Of a stretch of DNA of 64,000 nt, positions 8,767 to 17,778 are shown in pieces. Numbering within the stretch: position 1 is the stretch's first letter; each line of letters opens with the position of its first letter. The translations under genes were made by a program, and so were the position numbers. The notes beneath the pieces are model-generated. The model saw only the letters and a program-made list of their open reading frames with translations, ran no database searches and was not told where the DNA came from. The stretch is from Nocardia sp. NBC_00403 (GTDB lineage Bacteria > Actinomycetota > Actinomycetes > Mycobacteriales > Mycobacteriaceae), in the NCBI RefSeq assembly GCF_036046055.1, contig NZ_CP107939.1, positions 6,758,001 to 6,822,000 of the forward strand, in the 5' to 3' direction.

Positions 8767-9768
8767 CTACGGGGTCGGGGCGACGTCTCGAGTGGGGTCG
8801 GGGCGGAAAGTGCGGCGGTAGGTTCGGGGGGAGACGCCTATTGCTTCGTGGAGGTGTTGGCGTAGGGAGCCGCCGGTGGCGAAGCCGACTTCGCCTGCGA
8901 TCCGATCGATCGGGAGGTCGGTGGATTCCAGGAGGTCCCGGGCTCGGAAGACGCGCTGCTGGATGAGCCAGCGGCCGGGGCTCATGCCGACCTCGTCGCG
9001 GAAGCGGCGAGCGAAGGTGCGCTTGCTCATACGGGCGTGGGCGGCGAGATCGTCCATGGTCAAGGGCAATCCGAGGTTTTCCAGCGCCCAATGGCGGGCG
9101 GCCGCGGTGCCGGTGGAGGCCGACGGCGGCACCGGCTGTTCGATGTATTGGGCTTGGCCGCCGTCGCGCCAGGGCGGGATGACACAGCGGCGGGCTACCC
9201 GGTTGGCGACTTCGCTGCCGTGGTCGCGGCGCACCAGGTGCAGGCAGATGTCGATGCCCGCTGCCGCGCCCGCCGAGGTGAGGACGTCGCCGTCGTCGAC
9301 GTACAACACGTCCGGGTCGAGATGCACCTTCGGAAAGGTGCGGCGGAACAGGTCGGCTTGATTCCAATGCGTCGTGGCGGGCCTGCCGTCCAATAACCCG
9401 GCGGCCGCGGCGACGAACGCACCGGTGCAGATGGACACGATTCTGGCGCCCGGTCGAATCCGCGCGAGCGCGTCCGACACGGTGGGCGGCAGCTCGCCAT
9501 CGAGGGTCATCGCAATGTCGCACGCCGGGATGACCACGGTGTCCGCGGTGGCCAACGCACTGCTGTCGAGTTCGACGGCAATCGCGAAATCGGAGCGGGT
9601 CGCCACCGGCCTCCCGTCGATCGAGCAGGTCATGACCTCGTACCGGTCCGGGGCGGTACCGAACACCCGGCTCGGAATTCCCAGCTCGAAGGGATACACG
9701 CCGTCGAGCGCCAATACGACCACGCGGTGCCGGACCGAATCATCACGCACCGAAGCATCCGCCACCAT
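8767..9768 (-). CDS. GlxA family AraC-type transcriptional regulator
   Basis: A 333-residue regulator with an N-terminal DJ-1/PfpI-like amidase-fold domain (residues about 15-180; the nucleophile-elbow region reads SICTGAFVAAA) and two C-terminal AraC helix-turn-helices (AAHARMSKRTFARRF and GEVGFATGGSLRQHL). Proteins of this architecture sense small molecules or redox states. Its ATG lies inside an inverted repeat shared with the divergent oxidoreductase promoter, implying autoregulation and control of that neighbour. Confidence 0.92.
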   Translation of the reverse strand: MVADASVRDDSVRHRVVVLALDGVYPFELGIPSRVFGTAPDRYEVMTCSIDGRPVATRSDFAIAVELDSSALATADTVVIPACDIAMTLDGELPPTVSDALARIRPGARIVSICTGAFVAAAAGLLDGRPATTHWNQADLFRRTFPKVHLDPDVLYVDDGDVLTSAGAAAGIDICLHLVRRDHGSEVANRVARRCVIPPWRDGGQAQYIEQPVPPSASTGTAAARHWALENLGLPLTMDDLAAHARMSKRTFARRFRDEVGMSPGRWLIQQRVFRARDLLESTDLPIDRIAGEVGFATGGSLRQHLHEAIGVSPRTYRRTFRPDPTRDVAPTP

Positions 9769-9803
9769 GGCACGATCATATCGAATTATGGCAATCGTGC
9801 CAT
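9767..9803. promoter_or_regulatory. Inverted-repeat operator between the GlxA-type regulator and oxidoreductase
   Basis: ATGGCACGAT (9767-9776) and ATCGTGCCAT (9794-9803) are perfect 10-base inverted arms separated by 17 bases, which themselves contain CATA-TCGAAT-TATG symmetry. The element overlaps the regulator's start codon and sits about 35 bases upstream of the oxidoreductase start. Confidence 0.72.
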
Positions 9804-9838
9804 TTTCTCGATTGGTTGCGGCAGGCAATGTCGAGTGC

Positions 9839-10792
9839 ATGAGTGAAGACAAGACAATGCGTGCGATCAGCCAGGACGTTCTCGGCGGGCCCGAGGTTCT
9901 CATAGAGGCGCAACTGCCACGTCCGGTGCCCGGGCCCGGCGAGATTCTGGTTCGCGTGCGTGCGGCGGGACTCAACCCGACCGACTGGCGACACCGCGCA
10001 GTGCCCGGTCTGTTCCTCGCGGAGCCGCCGTTCGTACTCGGCTGGGACGTATCCGGCGACGTGGTCGCAACCGGCATCGGGGTGACGCTCTTCGCGCCTG
10101 GCGACGAGGTCTTCGGCATGCTCCCCTACCCGTACGGTCACGGCGCGCTCGCCGAGTACACGACCGGACCGGCACGCGCCTTCGCACGGAAACCGACTGG
10201 GCTGGACCATATTCGAGCCGCCGCGATCCCGCTCGCCGCCCTCACCGCCTGGCAGGCACTTGTCGATACCGCGGACCTCACCGCCGGACAGCGCGTCCTG
10301 ATCCATGCCGCCGCGGGCGGCGTCGGACACTTCGCCGTCCAAATCGCCAAGGCCCGTGGCGCATACGTGATCGGCACCGCGAGCGCGGCCAATCACGAAT
10401 TCCTGAGCGCTCTCGGCGTCGACGAGGCGATCGATTACCGGACAACAGATTTCGCCGAGGCAGCCCGCGATGTGGACGTGGTGCTCGACTCGATCGACGA
10501 CGAGAACAGCCTCCGCTCCCTGCACACCCTGCGCCCCGGCGGCCTGCTGATCTCCCTGCGTGCCTTCGGCCCTGCCGATTTGGCGGCCGAGGCCGACATG
10601 TTGGGCGTACGCGCAGTCCGCATGCTGGTGGAAGACGACCACGCCGGCATGACCGCGCTCGCACAACTCGCCGAAACCGGCGCGCTGCGACCGACAATCG
10701 CCGGGACCTTCCCACTGGCAGACGCCGCAAAGGCGCACGCACTCGGCGACACCGGCCGCACCGTAGGCAAGTTGGTGCTGACGGTGCCGTAG
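9839..10792 (+). CDS. Zinc-independent MDR family NADP-dependent oxidoreductase
   Basis: A 317-residue quinone reductase/enoyl reductase-type MDR protein. The GroES-like N-terminal domain contains PVPGPGEILVRVRAAGLNPT, and the Rossmann domain has AAAGGVGHFAVQIAKARGAY, the MDR signature for NADP(H). No structural zinc cysteines are present. It probably reduces a quinone or an activated double bond. ATG 9857 (MRAISQD) is an alternative start. It is divergent from and probably controlled by the GlxA-type regulator. Confidence 0.9.
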   Translation: MSEDKTMRAISQDVLGGPEVLIEAQLPRPVPGPGEILVRVRAAGLNPTDWRHRAVPGLFLAEPPFVLGWDVSGDVVATGIGVTLFAPGDEVFGMLPYPYGHGALAEYTTGPARAFARKPTGLDHIRAAAIPLAALTAWQALVDTADLTAGQRVLIHAAAGGVGHFAVQIAKARGAYVIGTASAANHEFLSALGVDEAIDYRTTDFAEAARDVDVVLDSIDDENSLRSLHTLRPGGLLISLRAFGPADLAAEADMLGVRAVRMLVEDDHAGMTALAQLAETGALRPTIAGTFPLADAAKAHALGDTGRTVGKLVLTVP

Positions 10793-10963
10793 CGTAACCG
10801 GACCGCAGGCACAGTCATGGCCGAATGCGTAACCGATAGGACTCGAGTGCTTGCCCTACCGCCGGGCGAGAACCCGGTCGGACGATCGGCCGGCACAAAT
10901 GCGACCGACATGTCGGGGGCGACTACATTCCCGGCCCGGCGATAGAAGGCCAGCACATGCTTC

Positions 10964-10993
10964 GGGGCGGCCCGCACATTTGCGGACCGCCCC
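10964..10993 (-). terminator. GC-rich hairpin behind yebC
   Basis: GGGGCGG and CCGCCCC arms (10964-10970 and 10987-10993) with further inner pairing form a strong hairpin about 45 bases past the yebC stop. There is no T-tract, as is common in actinobacterial terminators. Confidence 0.6.
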
Positions 10994-11038
10994 GAGTACG
11001 GCGGCTACTGCCGGCCGTGCAGCACTGCGAAAATCGGA

Positions 11039-11794
11039 CTACTCGTCGTCGAGTTCCGCGAGGACCTCGTCGGACAGGTCGACGTTGGTGTAGACGTTCT
11101 GCACGTCATCGCTATCTTCGAGCGCGTCGACCAGCTTGAACACCTTGCGCGCACCATCCGCGTCGACCGCGACCGACACCGACGGCTGGAAGCCCGATTC
11201 GGCAGAGTCGTAATCGATTCCGGCAGACTGCAGCGCGGAGCGCACGGCGATCAGGTCGGACGGGTCGCTGATGATCTCGAAGGTGTCACCGAGGTCGTTG
11301 ACCTCCTCCGCACCCGCGTCGAGCACAGCCATGAGAACGTCGTCCTCGGACAGGCCGTTCTTCTCCAGCGTGACGACACCCTTGCGGTGGAACAGGTACG
11401 AGACCGAACCCGGGTCGGCCATATTGCCGCCGTTGCGGGTCATCGCGACACGCACCTCGCCCGCGGCGCGGTTGCGGTTGTCGGTGAGGCACTCGATCAG
11501 CACCGCGACACCGTTGGGTCCGTAGCCCTCGTACGTGATCGTCTGCCAGTCGGCGCCACCGGCTTCTTCGCCGCCGCCGCGCTTACGGGCACGCTCGATG
11601 TTGTCGTTGGGCACTGACGACTTCTTCGCCTTTTGAATGGCGTCGAAAAGCGTCGGATTACCGGCCGGGTCACTGCCACCTGTGCGGGCCGCCACCTCGA
11701 TGTTCTTGATCAGCTTGGCGAAGAGCTTGCCACGCTTCGCATCGATCCCAGCCTTCTTGTGCTTGGTGGTGGCCCATTTGGAGTGGCCGCTCAT
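11039..11794 (-). CDS. yebC: YebC/PmpR family protein (transcription or translation factor)
   Basis: A 251-residue member of the TACO1/YebC family, beginning with the invariant [20 protein letters not shown] and containing [11 protein letters not shown] and the [17 protein letters not shown] region. Members are described both as transcription regulators and as factors that rescue ribosomes at proline-rich stretches. It is encoded downstream of pdxT in the conserved order; the mycobacterial counterpart is Rv2603c. A GC-rich hairpin behind the stop probably terminates the transcript. Confidence 0.97.
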   Translation of the reverse strand: MSGHSKWATTKHKKAGIDAKRGKLFAKLIKNIEVAARTGGSDPAGNPTLFDAIQKAKKSSVPNDNIERARKRGGGEEAGGADWQTITYEGYGPNGVAVLIECLTDNRNRAAGEVRVAMTRNGGNMADPGSVSYLFHRKGVVTLEKNGLSEDDVLMAVLDAGAEEVNDLGDTFEIISDPSDLIAVRSALQSAGIDYDSAESGFQPSVSVAVDADGARKVFKLVDALEDSDDVQNVYTNVDLSDEVLAELDDE

Positions 11795-11955
11795 TCCCTA
11801 CTTCCTCCAGGTCGACTGCACGTCTGATTGTGCGCACGGTACCCGTTCCGGCCGGGTAGACAACTCCCCCAGCCTACTCGGCCTGTCGCCACGCCTGCTC
11901 CAGGCTCACATCGGGGCGGGATTCGCACCACGCATGAGCCCGGCTCGAGCTACGG

Positions 11956-12627
11956 CTACGCCTCGCGCACCAGGTCCACGAACATCCGGTGCACCCGCAG
12001 GTCGCCGGTGACCTCGGGGTGGAACGACGTCGCGAGGACCTTCCCCTGCCGCACCGCGACGATACGTCCGGCGAACGGACCGCTCGGCACCGTGGCAAGC
12101 ACCTCGACGCCCTCGCCTGCACGCTCTACCCACGGCGCCCGGATGAACACCGCGCGGATCGGGCCCTCGTCGAGGCCCGCGAAATCCAGATCGGTCTCGA
12201 ACGAGTCGACCTGACGACCGAAAGCATTGCGACGCACCGTCATATCAATACCCGACAGGTGCTTGGCATCGGGTCGGGTGTCGAGCACCTCGGAGCCGAG
12301 CAGGATCATCCCGGCGCAGGAACCGAAGGCGGGCATGCCCGCACGCAGCCGGGCGCGCAGCGGTTCCAACAGCTCGAACACCTCGAGCAGCTTGCTGATA
12401 GTGGTCGACTCACCGCCCGGCAGCACCAGTGCGTCGACGGCGGCGAGCTCGGATTCGCGGCGCACCAGAACAGGTTCCGCACCGCACAGTGCGAGCGCCG
12501 CGACATGTTCGCGCACGTCACCCTGCAGCGCGAGCACGCCGATGGTCGGCCGGGAAGGGACCTGCTGCGCGCCTGCGGCCGGCGAGGCTACCGAGGATGC
12601 GTTCACGATCGAGAGCTTACGAGCCAC
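11956..12627 (-). CDS. pdxT: Pyridoxal 5'-phosphate synthase glutaminase subunit PdxT
   Basis: PdxT hydrolyses glutamine and passes ammonia to PdxS for vitamin B6 synthesis. The class I glutaminase triad is visible: C104 ([10 protein letters not shown]), H203 and E205 (SFHPEV); LPGGEST and [12 protein letters not shown] are family motifs. The frame opens with a GTG giving an extra N-terminal segment of about 25 residues before the conserved [11 protein letters not shown]; a GTG seven codons downstream is an alternative. It is separated from pdxS by tesB and by inserted genes, although PdxS and PdxT form one complex. Confidence 0.95.
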   Translation of the reverse strand: MARKLSIVNASSVASPAAGAQQVPSRPTIGVLALQGDVREHVAALALCGAEPVLVRRESELAAVDALVLPGGESTTISKLLEVFELLEPLRARLRAGMPAFGSCAGMILLGSEVLDTRPDAKHLSGIDMTVRRNAFGRQVDSFETDLDFAGLDEGPIRAVFIRAPWVERAGEGVEVLATVPSGPFAGRIVAVRQGKVLATSFHPEVTGDLRVHRMFVDLVREA

Positions 12628-12710
12628 CGCGGTGTGGCCCTGCTCACGGTCGCCTTCAAGGTTCCGTCAACGCGGGTCCGCATGACCAGCAACAGGCCGA
12701 CACTCGCACT

Positions 12711-12895
12711 GTGATTGCTGTCTTGCCGCGCCGGACGCCAGAGCCGCGCGGAGATGCGGGTGCCACCCCGAACCGGCGCGGGTTGACCGTTTCGACCGGA
12801 TTGGCGGGCCTGTCCCTCGACGCCATGGCGTCGGTGTCCTACGGTCCGGAAGCGATCGTGCTGGTACTTGCGACCGCCGGTGGTGCCGGACTGAG
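12711..12895 (+). pseudogene. N-terminal remnant of an APC-type amino acid permease
   Basis: On the plus strand, opposite to its neighbours, the frame from GTG 12711 reads TPNRRGLTVSTGLAGLSLDA followed by MASVSYGPEAIVLVLATAGG. This is the first membrane helix region of the APC-type permeases that carry LDALSSVAYGPEAI-like motifs. After about 60 residues the similarity ends and no further transporter sequence follows before tesB. It is probably a deletion remnant left between pdxT and tesB. Confidence 0.55.
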
Positions 12896-12940
12896 CTCAG
12901 GCCCGGTGGTGGTGCCGGTCGGCCACGTCGAGCAGTTCGG

Positions 12941-13762
12941 TCAGTGTTCCCGCAGGGTGCGGATCAAACCTTCCTGCACGACCGCGGCGACCAGTTGGCC
13001 TTCGCGGTTGAAGATCTTGCCGCCGGTCAGCGCACGGCCGAAGCCCGCCGACGGCGAAGACTGGTCATAGAGCAGCCAATCGTCGGCGCGGAACGGGCGC
13101 AGGAACCACATGGCGTGATCGAGCGACGCGTTCTGGGTCTCTTCGTCGGGGTGGATGACCTTGGAGGAGCCCAGCAGCGTCATATCGCTCATGTAGGCGA
13201 GCGTGCAGACGTGGAACAGCGGGTCGTCGGGCAGCGGATGCCGGTAGCGGAACCACACCTGCTGTTGGGACACCACGCCGTCGCGGCGGGCCACGCTGTC
13301 CTGCGGCACCGTGCGGATATCCCAGTGCTCCCACTCCCGCATCGCCCACAGCCGCTCCGGGCTCATGGTGGTGCTGGCATCGGGCAGGTCGTCGGGCGGC
13401 TGCACGGCAAGCATCTCGTCCTGATGCTCCGGCCCCTCGTCGCCGACGTGGAACGATGCCGACATCGTGAATATTGCCGCGCCATCCTGGACGCCGGTGA
13501 CCCGGCGGGTGCAGAAGGACCGGCCGTCACGAATCCGCTCGACCAGGTACACCGTCGGCTGATCCGGATTGCCAGGCCGCAGGAAGTACCCGTGCAGCGA
13601 ATGCACCTGATACCGCGGCTCCACCGTGCGTACCGCCGACACCAAAGCCTGGCCGGCAACCTGTCCGCCGAATGTGCGCGGAAGCTGGGTCTTCGTGGAA
13701 GCACCACGGAAGATGTCCCGCTCGAGCCGCTCGATTTCCAGCGCCTCTTCGATTGTCGCCAT
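12941..13762 (-). CDS. tesB: Acyl-CoA thioesterase II (TesB)
   Basis: A 273-residue double hot-dog thioesterase that cleaves medium- and long-chain acyl-CoA. Family motifs are FGGQVAGQALVSAVRTV, HSLHGYFLRPGNP, and in the second half SLDHAMWFLRPFRADDWLLY, which contains the catalytic Asp region, with QSSPSAGFGRAL and GKIFNREGQLVA near the end. It holds the same place as mycobacterial tesB2 (Rv2605c) between pdxS and pdxT. Confidence 0.95.
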   Translation of the reverse strand: MATIEEALEIERLERDIFRGASTKTQLPRTFGGQVAGQALVSAVRTVEPRYQVHSLHGYFLRPGNPDQPTVYLVERIRDGRSFCTRRVTGVQDGAAIFTMSASFHVGDEGPEHQDEMLAVQPPDDLPDASTTMSPERLWAMREWEHWDIRTVPQDSVARRDGVVSQQQVWFRYRHPLPDDPLFHVCTLAYMSDMTLLGSSKVIHPDEETQNASLDHAMWFLRPFRADDWLLYDQSSPSAGFGRALTGGKIFNREGQLVAAVVQEGLIRTLREH

Positions 13763-14004
13763 GCGCTGACATTAACCCGCCGCCGCCCACCGCTCCCGCC
13801 CGGCTGGGCGGTCGCTCCTGCCGGGCCGACCGCTCGCTGCTGCGCAACCCGGGCGCGCCGACCGACCTGACCGGCCGGTTCTGCCGGACACATAATCAGC
13901 CGCTCGGCACTGAACGAGAAACCAGGCGGCGACCACATGCGGCACCGCTGCACCATCGGTCGGTCGGCCGCGACCGCCGGATCCTGGTTTGTTGTGATTG
14001 ACGG

Positions 14005-14625
14005 GTGCCACAGTTCGCAGCGATCACCCGAGACAGCCTCGTCGAGCTGGTGACCCACCGTATCCTCGAACTGCCCGGCCGCCAGGTAATCGCGGTCGAC
14101 GGAGCCGATGCCGCCGAACCGGTCCCGCTCGCAGACCTCATCGCCGCCGCCCTGCGCGCCACCGGCCGCGCCGCCTACGTAGTCTCCCTCCACGACTACG
14201 TCCGCCCGGCGTCGCTGCGCATGGAGTACGGCCGTGACGACGAACTGTCCTATCGCACAGCATGGTTCGACTACGAAGCCCTCCGCCGCGAGGTCGTCGA
14301 TGCCCTCCACGACACCGCCCGCTGGCTGCCCGCCCTCTGGAACGAAAACACCGACCGCTCGGCCCGCGCAGCCATCCGCCCCGCAGCCCCCGACACCGTC
14401 GTCCTCATCGCGGGCCCCATGCTCCTGGGCCGCACCCTCCCTTTCGACCTGACCCTCCGCCTCGATATGTCCGAACCAGCCCTGCGCCGCAACACCCCAT
14501 CCGACCACCAATGGACCATCCCAGCCTTACTCCATCACCATCACGAAAACCCCGACCCCCCAACCTTCTTCATCCGCTGGGACCACCCCCACCGCCCGGC
14601 ACTCCGTACCGAACCACCCCGATAG
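14005..14625 (+). CDS. Uridine-kinase-like protein with degenerate P-loop
   Basis: A 206-residue protein whose central part (SLHDYVRPASLRMEYGRDD, then WFDYEALRREVVDAL) matches the substrate region of actinobacterial uridine kinase-like P-loop proteins. The expected Walker A (GxxGxGKT) is replaced by DGADAAEPVPLADLIAAAL, without Gly-Lys-Thr. It may therefore bind but not phosphorylate, or be on the way to loss. The C-terminal 40 residues are rich in His and Pro. GTG 14005 is the start; no clear ribosome site is seen. Confidence 0.7.
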   Translation: MPQFAAITRDSLVELVTHRILELPGRQVIAVDGADAAEPVPLADLIAAALRATGRAAYVVSLHDYVRPASLRMEYGRDDELSYRTAWFDYEALRREVVDALHDTARWLPALWNENTDRSARAAIRPAAPDTVVLIAGPMLLGRTLPFDLTLRLDMSEPALRRNTPSDHQWTIPALLHHHHENPDPPTFFIRWDHPHRPALRTEPPR

Positions 14626-14662
14626 GCATCCACACCACAGCGGTCACCGCACGAACGGGACA

Positions 14663-15393
14663 TGGTGGCAAACTTTCTCGCGATATGCCGCAGCCATATC
14701 CCGTTCGACAGCGGACAGCACCGTGGCAGAGCTGCGCAGACCGCAACCCCGCCGATAGCTTCGCGCTAGGCGCGTCGAGTGGCACATGGCCAAGGCGGCT
14801 GTGGTGTGTCGCCGCAACCGTGTGCCACTCGCCGTCGCCGAGGTAGCGCCCGACCTCGCTCAGTCGAGCCCGCGGAGCCTGGTGGAACTTTGTAGCCTGT
14901 GCCACAACCAGTTTCCCTGCTGGAAGCCGGCCGCGAATGGTGCGGCCCGCTCGCCAGACTTGATAGCTCCGCGTTATGCGCGGGAGTCGGATATTGCGAA
15001 TATCGCTGTGCCACGTCGCGCAACCCACTCGCCACTCACCGTCGCCGGGGCAACGCCAGACCTCGCGTCATCGAGCCAGCGAGTCCGTGATGAAAGCCCT
15101 TATCGCCTGCGCCACAGCCACATTCCCTGTTGCAGGCCCGGCCGGGAGGCCGGCGCTCGATCGAGCCGACCCGATAGCTGCACACTATGCGCAGGAGTTA
15201 TCGCTTTCGCTGTGTGTCATCGTGACCATACCGCTGGCCGTCGCCGAGACATAGCGCCACTTCGCGTAGTTGAGGCGGCCCGGTGTGCAGGGCCTTATCC
15301 CTTGTGCCACAGCGTAATCAACCTCTGGCGATGGCGCATGGTGGAGAGCGTTCGCGGTCTTCACCACGACGATGTGCCACTCGTTGTGGACTA
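14663..15393. repeat. Degenerate tandem array of a roughly 195-215-base unit
   Basis: About three and a half diverged copies lie head to tail. Phase marks are the segment like GCCACAGCCACATTCCCTGT at 14687, 14902, 15111 and 15306 (spacing 215, 209, 195), the segment GATAGCTCCGCGTTATGCGC with its relatives, and GTCGCCGAGGTAGCGCC with its relatives. The word TGTGCCAC recurs in nearly every copy. One copy contains the perfect inverted pair GAGTGGCACA (14777-14786) and TGTGCCACTC (14821-14830). No coding frame is conserved between copies, so the array is probably non-coding. It fills the whole gap between the uridine-kinase-like gene and the SDR gene. Confidence 0.75.
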
Positions 15394-16125
15394 GGTGAGG
15401 CGGTGGCCGCCGTCTATGTGGAGGACGGTGCCGGTGATGAAAGGGTTGTGCATAAGGGTGAGCATTGCTTGGGCGATGTCGTCGGGGTGGCCGATTCGGC
15501 CGACGGGGAGGCGGGCGGCCATTTGCTGGTGGCGTTCGGTTTTGGCGGGGCCTGCGATGGTGTCCCAGATGGGGGTGTCCACCCAGCCGGGCGAGACGAC
15601 ATTGACGCGGATGGGGCCCATTTCGACAGCGAGTGCGTAGGCGAGGGAGGCGAGAGCGCCGTTGACGGCCGCGACGATGGAGGCGCCGGGGGCCGGGCGG
15701 TAGGCGGCGACGCCGGAGGTGAAGGTAAGGGAGCCGCCGGCCGCGATGCGGGCGTGTTTGGCGACGAGGGTGGGGCCGATCACCTTGGCTTCTACGAAGT
15801 TTCGGCCGATCTCGGCATCGAAAGAACCAATGGGCTGGTATGCGCCGTTGGCGTCGGCTGCGGTGGTCACCACGTGGTCGACCGGACCGGCCTCGGTGAA
15901 CAATCGCTCGAGGTCGCTCTCGCGGGTGATGTCGGTGACGACCGAACGCACTGTGCCTGGGCCTTCGGGCAGAGCGCGTTCGGCGGCGGCGAGCCGGGCC
16001 GCCGATCTGCCCGCGATGGTGACTTCGGCACCCCGGCCGATCAGCGCGGCCGCCAGCGCGAGTCCCATGCCGGAGCTGCCGCCGACGATGACGACGCGTT
16101 CGGGGATTGTCGTGGTTTGTGTCAT
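15391..16125 (-). CDS. Short-chain dehydrogenase/reductase lacking the Tyr-Lys catalytic pair
   Basis: A 244-residue SDR with a clear coenzyme motif (VIVGGSSGMGLALA) and the C-terminal pattern RVNVVSPGWVDTP and TGTVLHIDGGHRLT. Where classical SDRs carry YxxxK, this protein reads RPAPGASIVAAVNGALASLA, so both catalytic Tyr and Lys are missing. The same sequence style is known for a widespread divergent SDR group. The start is an ATG with GGAG five bases upstream. Substrate is unknown. Confidence 0.88.
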   Translation of the reverse strand: MTQTTTIPERVVIVGGSSGMGLALAAALIGRGAEVTIAGRSAARLAAAERALPEGPGTVRSVVTDITRESDLERLFTEAGPVDHVVTTAADANGAYQPIGSFDAEIGRNFVEAKVIGPTLVAKHARIAAGGSLTFTSGVAAYRPAPGASIVAAVNGALASLAYALAVEMGPIRVNVVSPGWVDTPIWDTIAGPAKTERHQQMAARLPVGRIGHPDDIAQAMLTLMHNPFITGTVLHIDGGHRLT

Positions 16126-16235
16126 GACTCCACCCGACCATCGGCAGCACCGAGTGTCCATGTCGCGCTCTCGAATTCGCGTTAGATCAGGACTAATACC
16201 GCAGATCCCGGCCGCGGCCGGTGGTTCGAGAGCTG

Positions 16236-16727
16236 CTAGCCGCAGGCCACCGACTGCTGGCCGAAGCTGGTCAGCATGGTGCAGGCCCACGTCTTCTGCA
16301 CTTTCCACTTGCCGTCCTCCGCGACGAACGGAACGTCGACAATGTTCTCCTGGCCGTTGACGATGAACTTCGCCTTGGCGTTGACGCTGTCACCGAAAGC
16401 GGTCACGTCGGTGACCACGATCTGCGCGTTCGCGGCCCTGGCGGCCTCGGCCAAGCGACCGGGCAGTTCGGGGTCGGCCTGTGCGCCCTGCACCAGTTCG
16501 AGCTTGTCGGCATTCGGTAAGGCGGGATCCAGTGCCCGTGTCAACGCCGTGTTCAGGTCGGCGGCGCTGGGGATCAGCGGAAGATTCGAGCTAGCTGCCA
16601 CGGAGGTCGACGTGCGGGTCGTCTTCGGCGGATCCTTCGGATCATCGCTGCCACATGCGGTCAGGCTCAGCATTGCCGCGATCGCCACGGCGCCGATCGT
16701 GATGTGTCCGGTCTTACGAAGCTTCAA
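16236..16727 (-). CDS. Lipoprotein with MTB12/CFP-2-like domain
   Basis: A 163-residue secreted lipoprotein: signal peptide with lipobox LSLTAC, a Ser/Thr/Pro linker, then about 110 residues (ADLNTALTRALDPALPNADK, then VPFVAEDGKWKVQKTWACTM) that resemble the low-molecular-weight antigen MTB12 C-terminal domain of mycobacteria. It should be anchored to the outer face of the membrane. The start is a TTG with AAAGGA eight bases upstream, which places the lysines of the signal peptide correctly. Confidence 0.8.
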   Translation of the reverse strand: MKLRKTGHITIGAVAIAAMLSLTACGSDDPKDPPKTTRTSTSVAASSNLPLIPSAADLNTALTRALDPALPNADKLELVQGAQADPELPGRLAEAARAANAQIVVTDVTAFGDSVNAKAKFIVNGQENIVDVPFVAEDGKWKVQKTWACTMLTSFGQQSVACG

Positions 16728-16887
16728 CTGCTCGTCCTTTGCGTTCGATGGGTCGCGTGTCACCCGACACTGATGCGGCACGAACGCCCGCGTGGGGGCA
16801 GACGGGCATCGAATCCCTAAGCTATCCAACAACTCTGTGGTGGTGGTAAGACAATGATGTGGTCCACCGAAGGCTCCGGAATGCGCC

Positions 16888-17778
16888 TCAGCCCGAGCCG
16901 GTGAGCGGCCGCCGAGACAGCGCGTCGACCAGCACCCGCACCGCCGGGTTCCTGCTGGCCGAACGCCATGCGGCGGCATACGTGACCATCAGCGGTGCGC
17001 CGCGCATCCGACGCCACACGAGGCCGGGAAGGTCGGCAGGGCGTGCCGAGCTCAAGCCGATTGCATCTGGACGCAACGGGAGAACGGCCAGCATCTGAGC
17101 GTGTCCCATAGCGCTGTCACTGAGGCGAACCTCGGCACCGCGCTCACGGAGCTCGCGCAACAGCGCATCGTGGAGGCCGGTGGCGGAATCGCGTGCGAAA
17201 AGAATCAGCTCCTGGCCGGTGAGGTCCGACGGCTCGATCTCCTCGGCGACGGCGAGCGGGTGGGCCGACGACATCAGGACACCGAGTTCCTCGCGCGCGA
17301 CCGGTTCCTGGTCGAAGCGGTCCGGCAAAGTCACCGGTGCGCGGACGAGCGCGAGGTCGACCTCGTCTGCGTCGAGCAGCCGGACCTGGTCGGCGGTGGT
17401 GCCACCGGTGAGCACCATCCGGGTGCCGGGCAGTCGGGCGCCGAGCAACTCCTCGATGCGCGCCGGAATCCACGGCGGCACTCCGTTCAACAGCCCGAAC
17501 CGCAGGATCGTCGCACCAGCGTTCGCCACGCGCCTGGTTTCCCGGATCGCCTCGTCCACCGAGCCCAACACGTCCTTGCCGGTCCGGAACAACACCGCAC
17601 CGGCAGGGGTCAGCGCGACCAGCGGCTCCCTGGTGAGCAACGGCCCACCCATCTCCCGCTCCAACACCCGGATCTGCTGACTCAAGGTAGGCGTCGATAT
17701 GAACAATCGCTCCGCGGCCCGCCGAAAATGCAGTTCCTCCGCCAACACCACGAAGTACCGCAGTTGCCGCAACTCCAC
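16888..17778 (-). CDS. LysR family transcriptional regulator
   Basis: A 296-residue LysR regulator. The winged helix-turn-helix is at the N-terminus (LRYFVVLAEELHFRRAAERL, TPTLSQQIRVLEREMGGPLL), followed by the two-lobed effector-binding domain (DLALVRAPVTLPDRF, GVLMSSAHPLAVAEE). No divergent partner gene is immediately upstream: the next 300 bases carry no gene. Its target therefore cannot be inferred from context. Confidence 0.93.
   Translation of the reverse strand: MELRQLRYFVVLAEELHFRRAAERLFISTPTLSQQIRVLEREMGGPLLTREPLVALTPAGAVLFRTGKDVLGSVDEAIRETRRVANAGATILRFGLLNGVPPWIPARIEELLGARLPGTRMVLTGGTTADQVRLLDADEVDLALVRAPVTLPDRFDQEPVAREELGVLMSSAHPLAVAEEIEPSDLTGQELILFARDSATGLHDALLRELRERGAEVRLSDSAMGHAQMLAVLPLRPDAIGLSSARPADLPGLVWRRMRGAPLMVTYAAAWRSASRNPAVRVLVDALSRRPLTGSG

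Noticed and set aside
14663..15393. Possible CRISPR array
   Set aside because: The unit is about 200 bases, diverged throughout and has no constant short repeat with variable spacers; no cas genes are near.
14786..15394. 202-codon plus-strand frame across the repeat array
   Set aside because: The frame is not kept between repeat copies and the protein looks like translated repeats; the array is better taken as non-coding.
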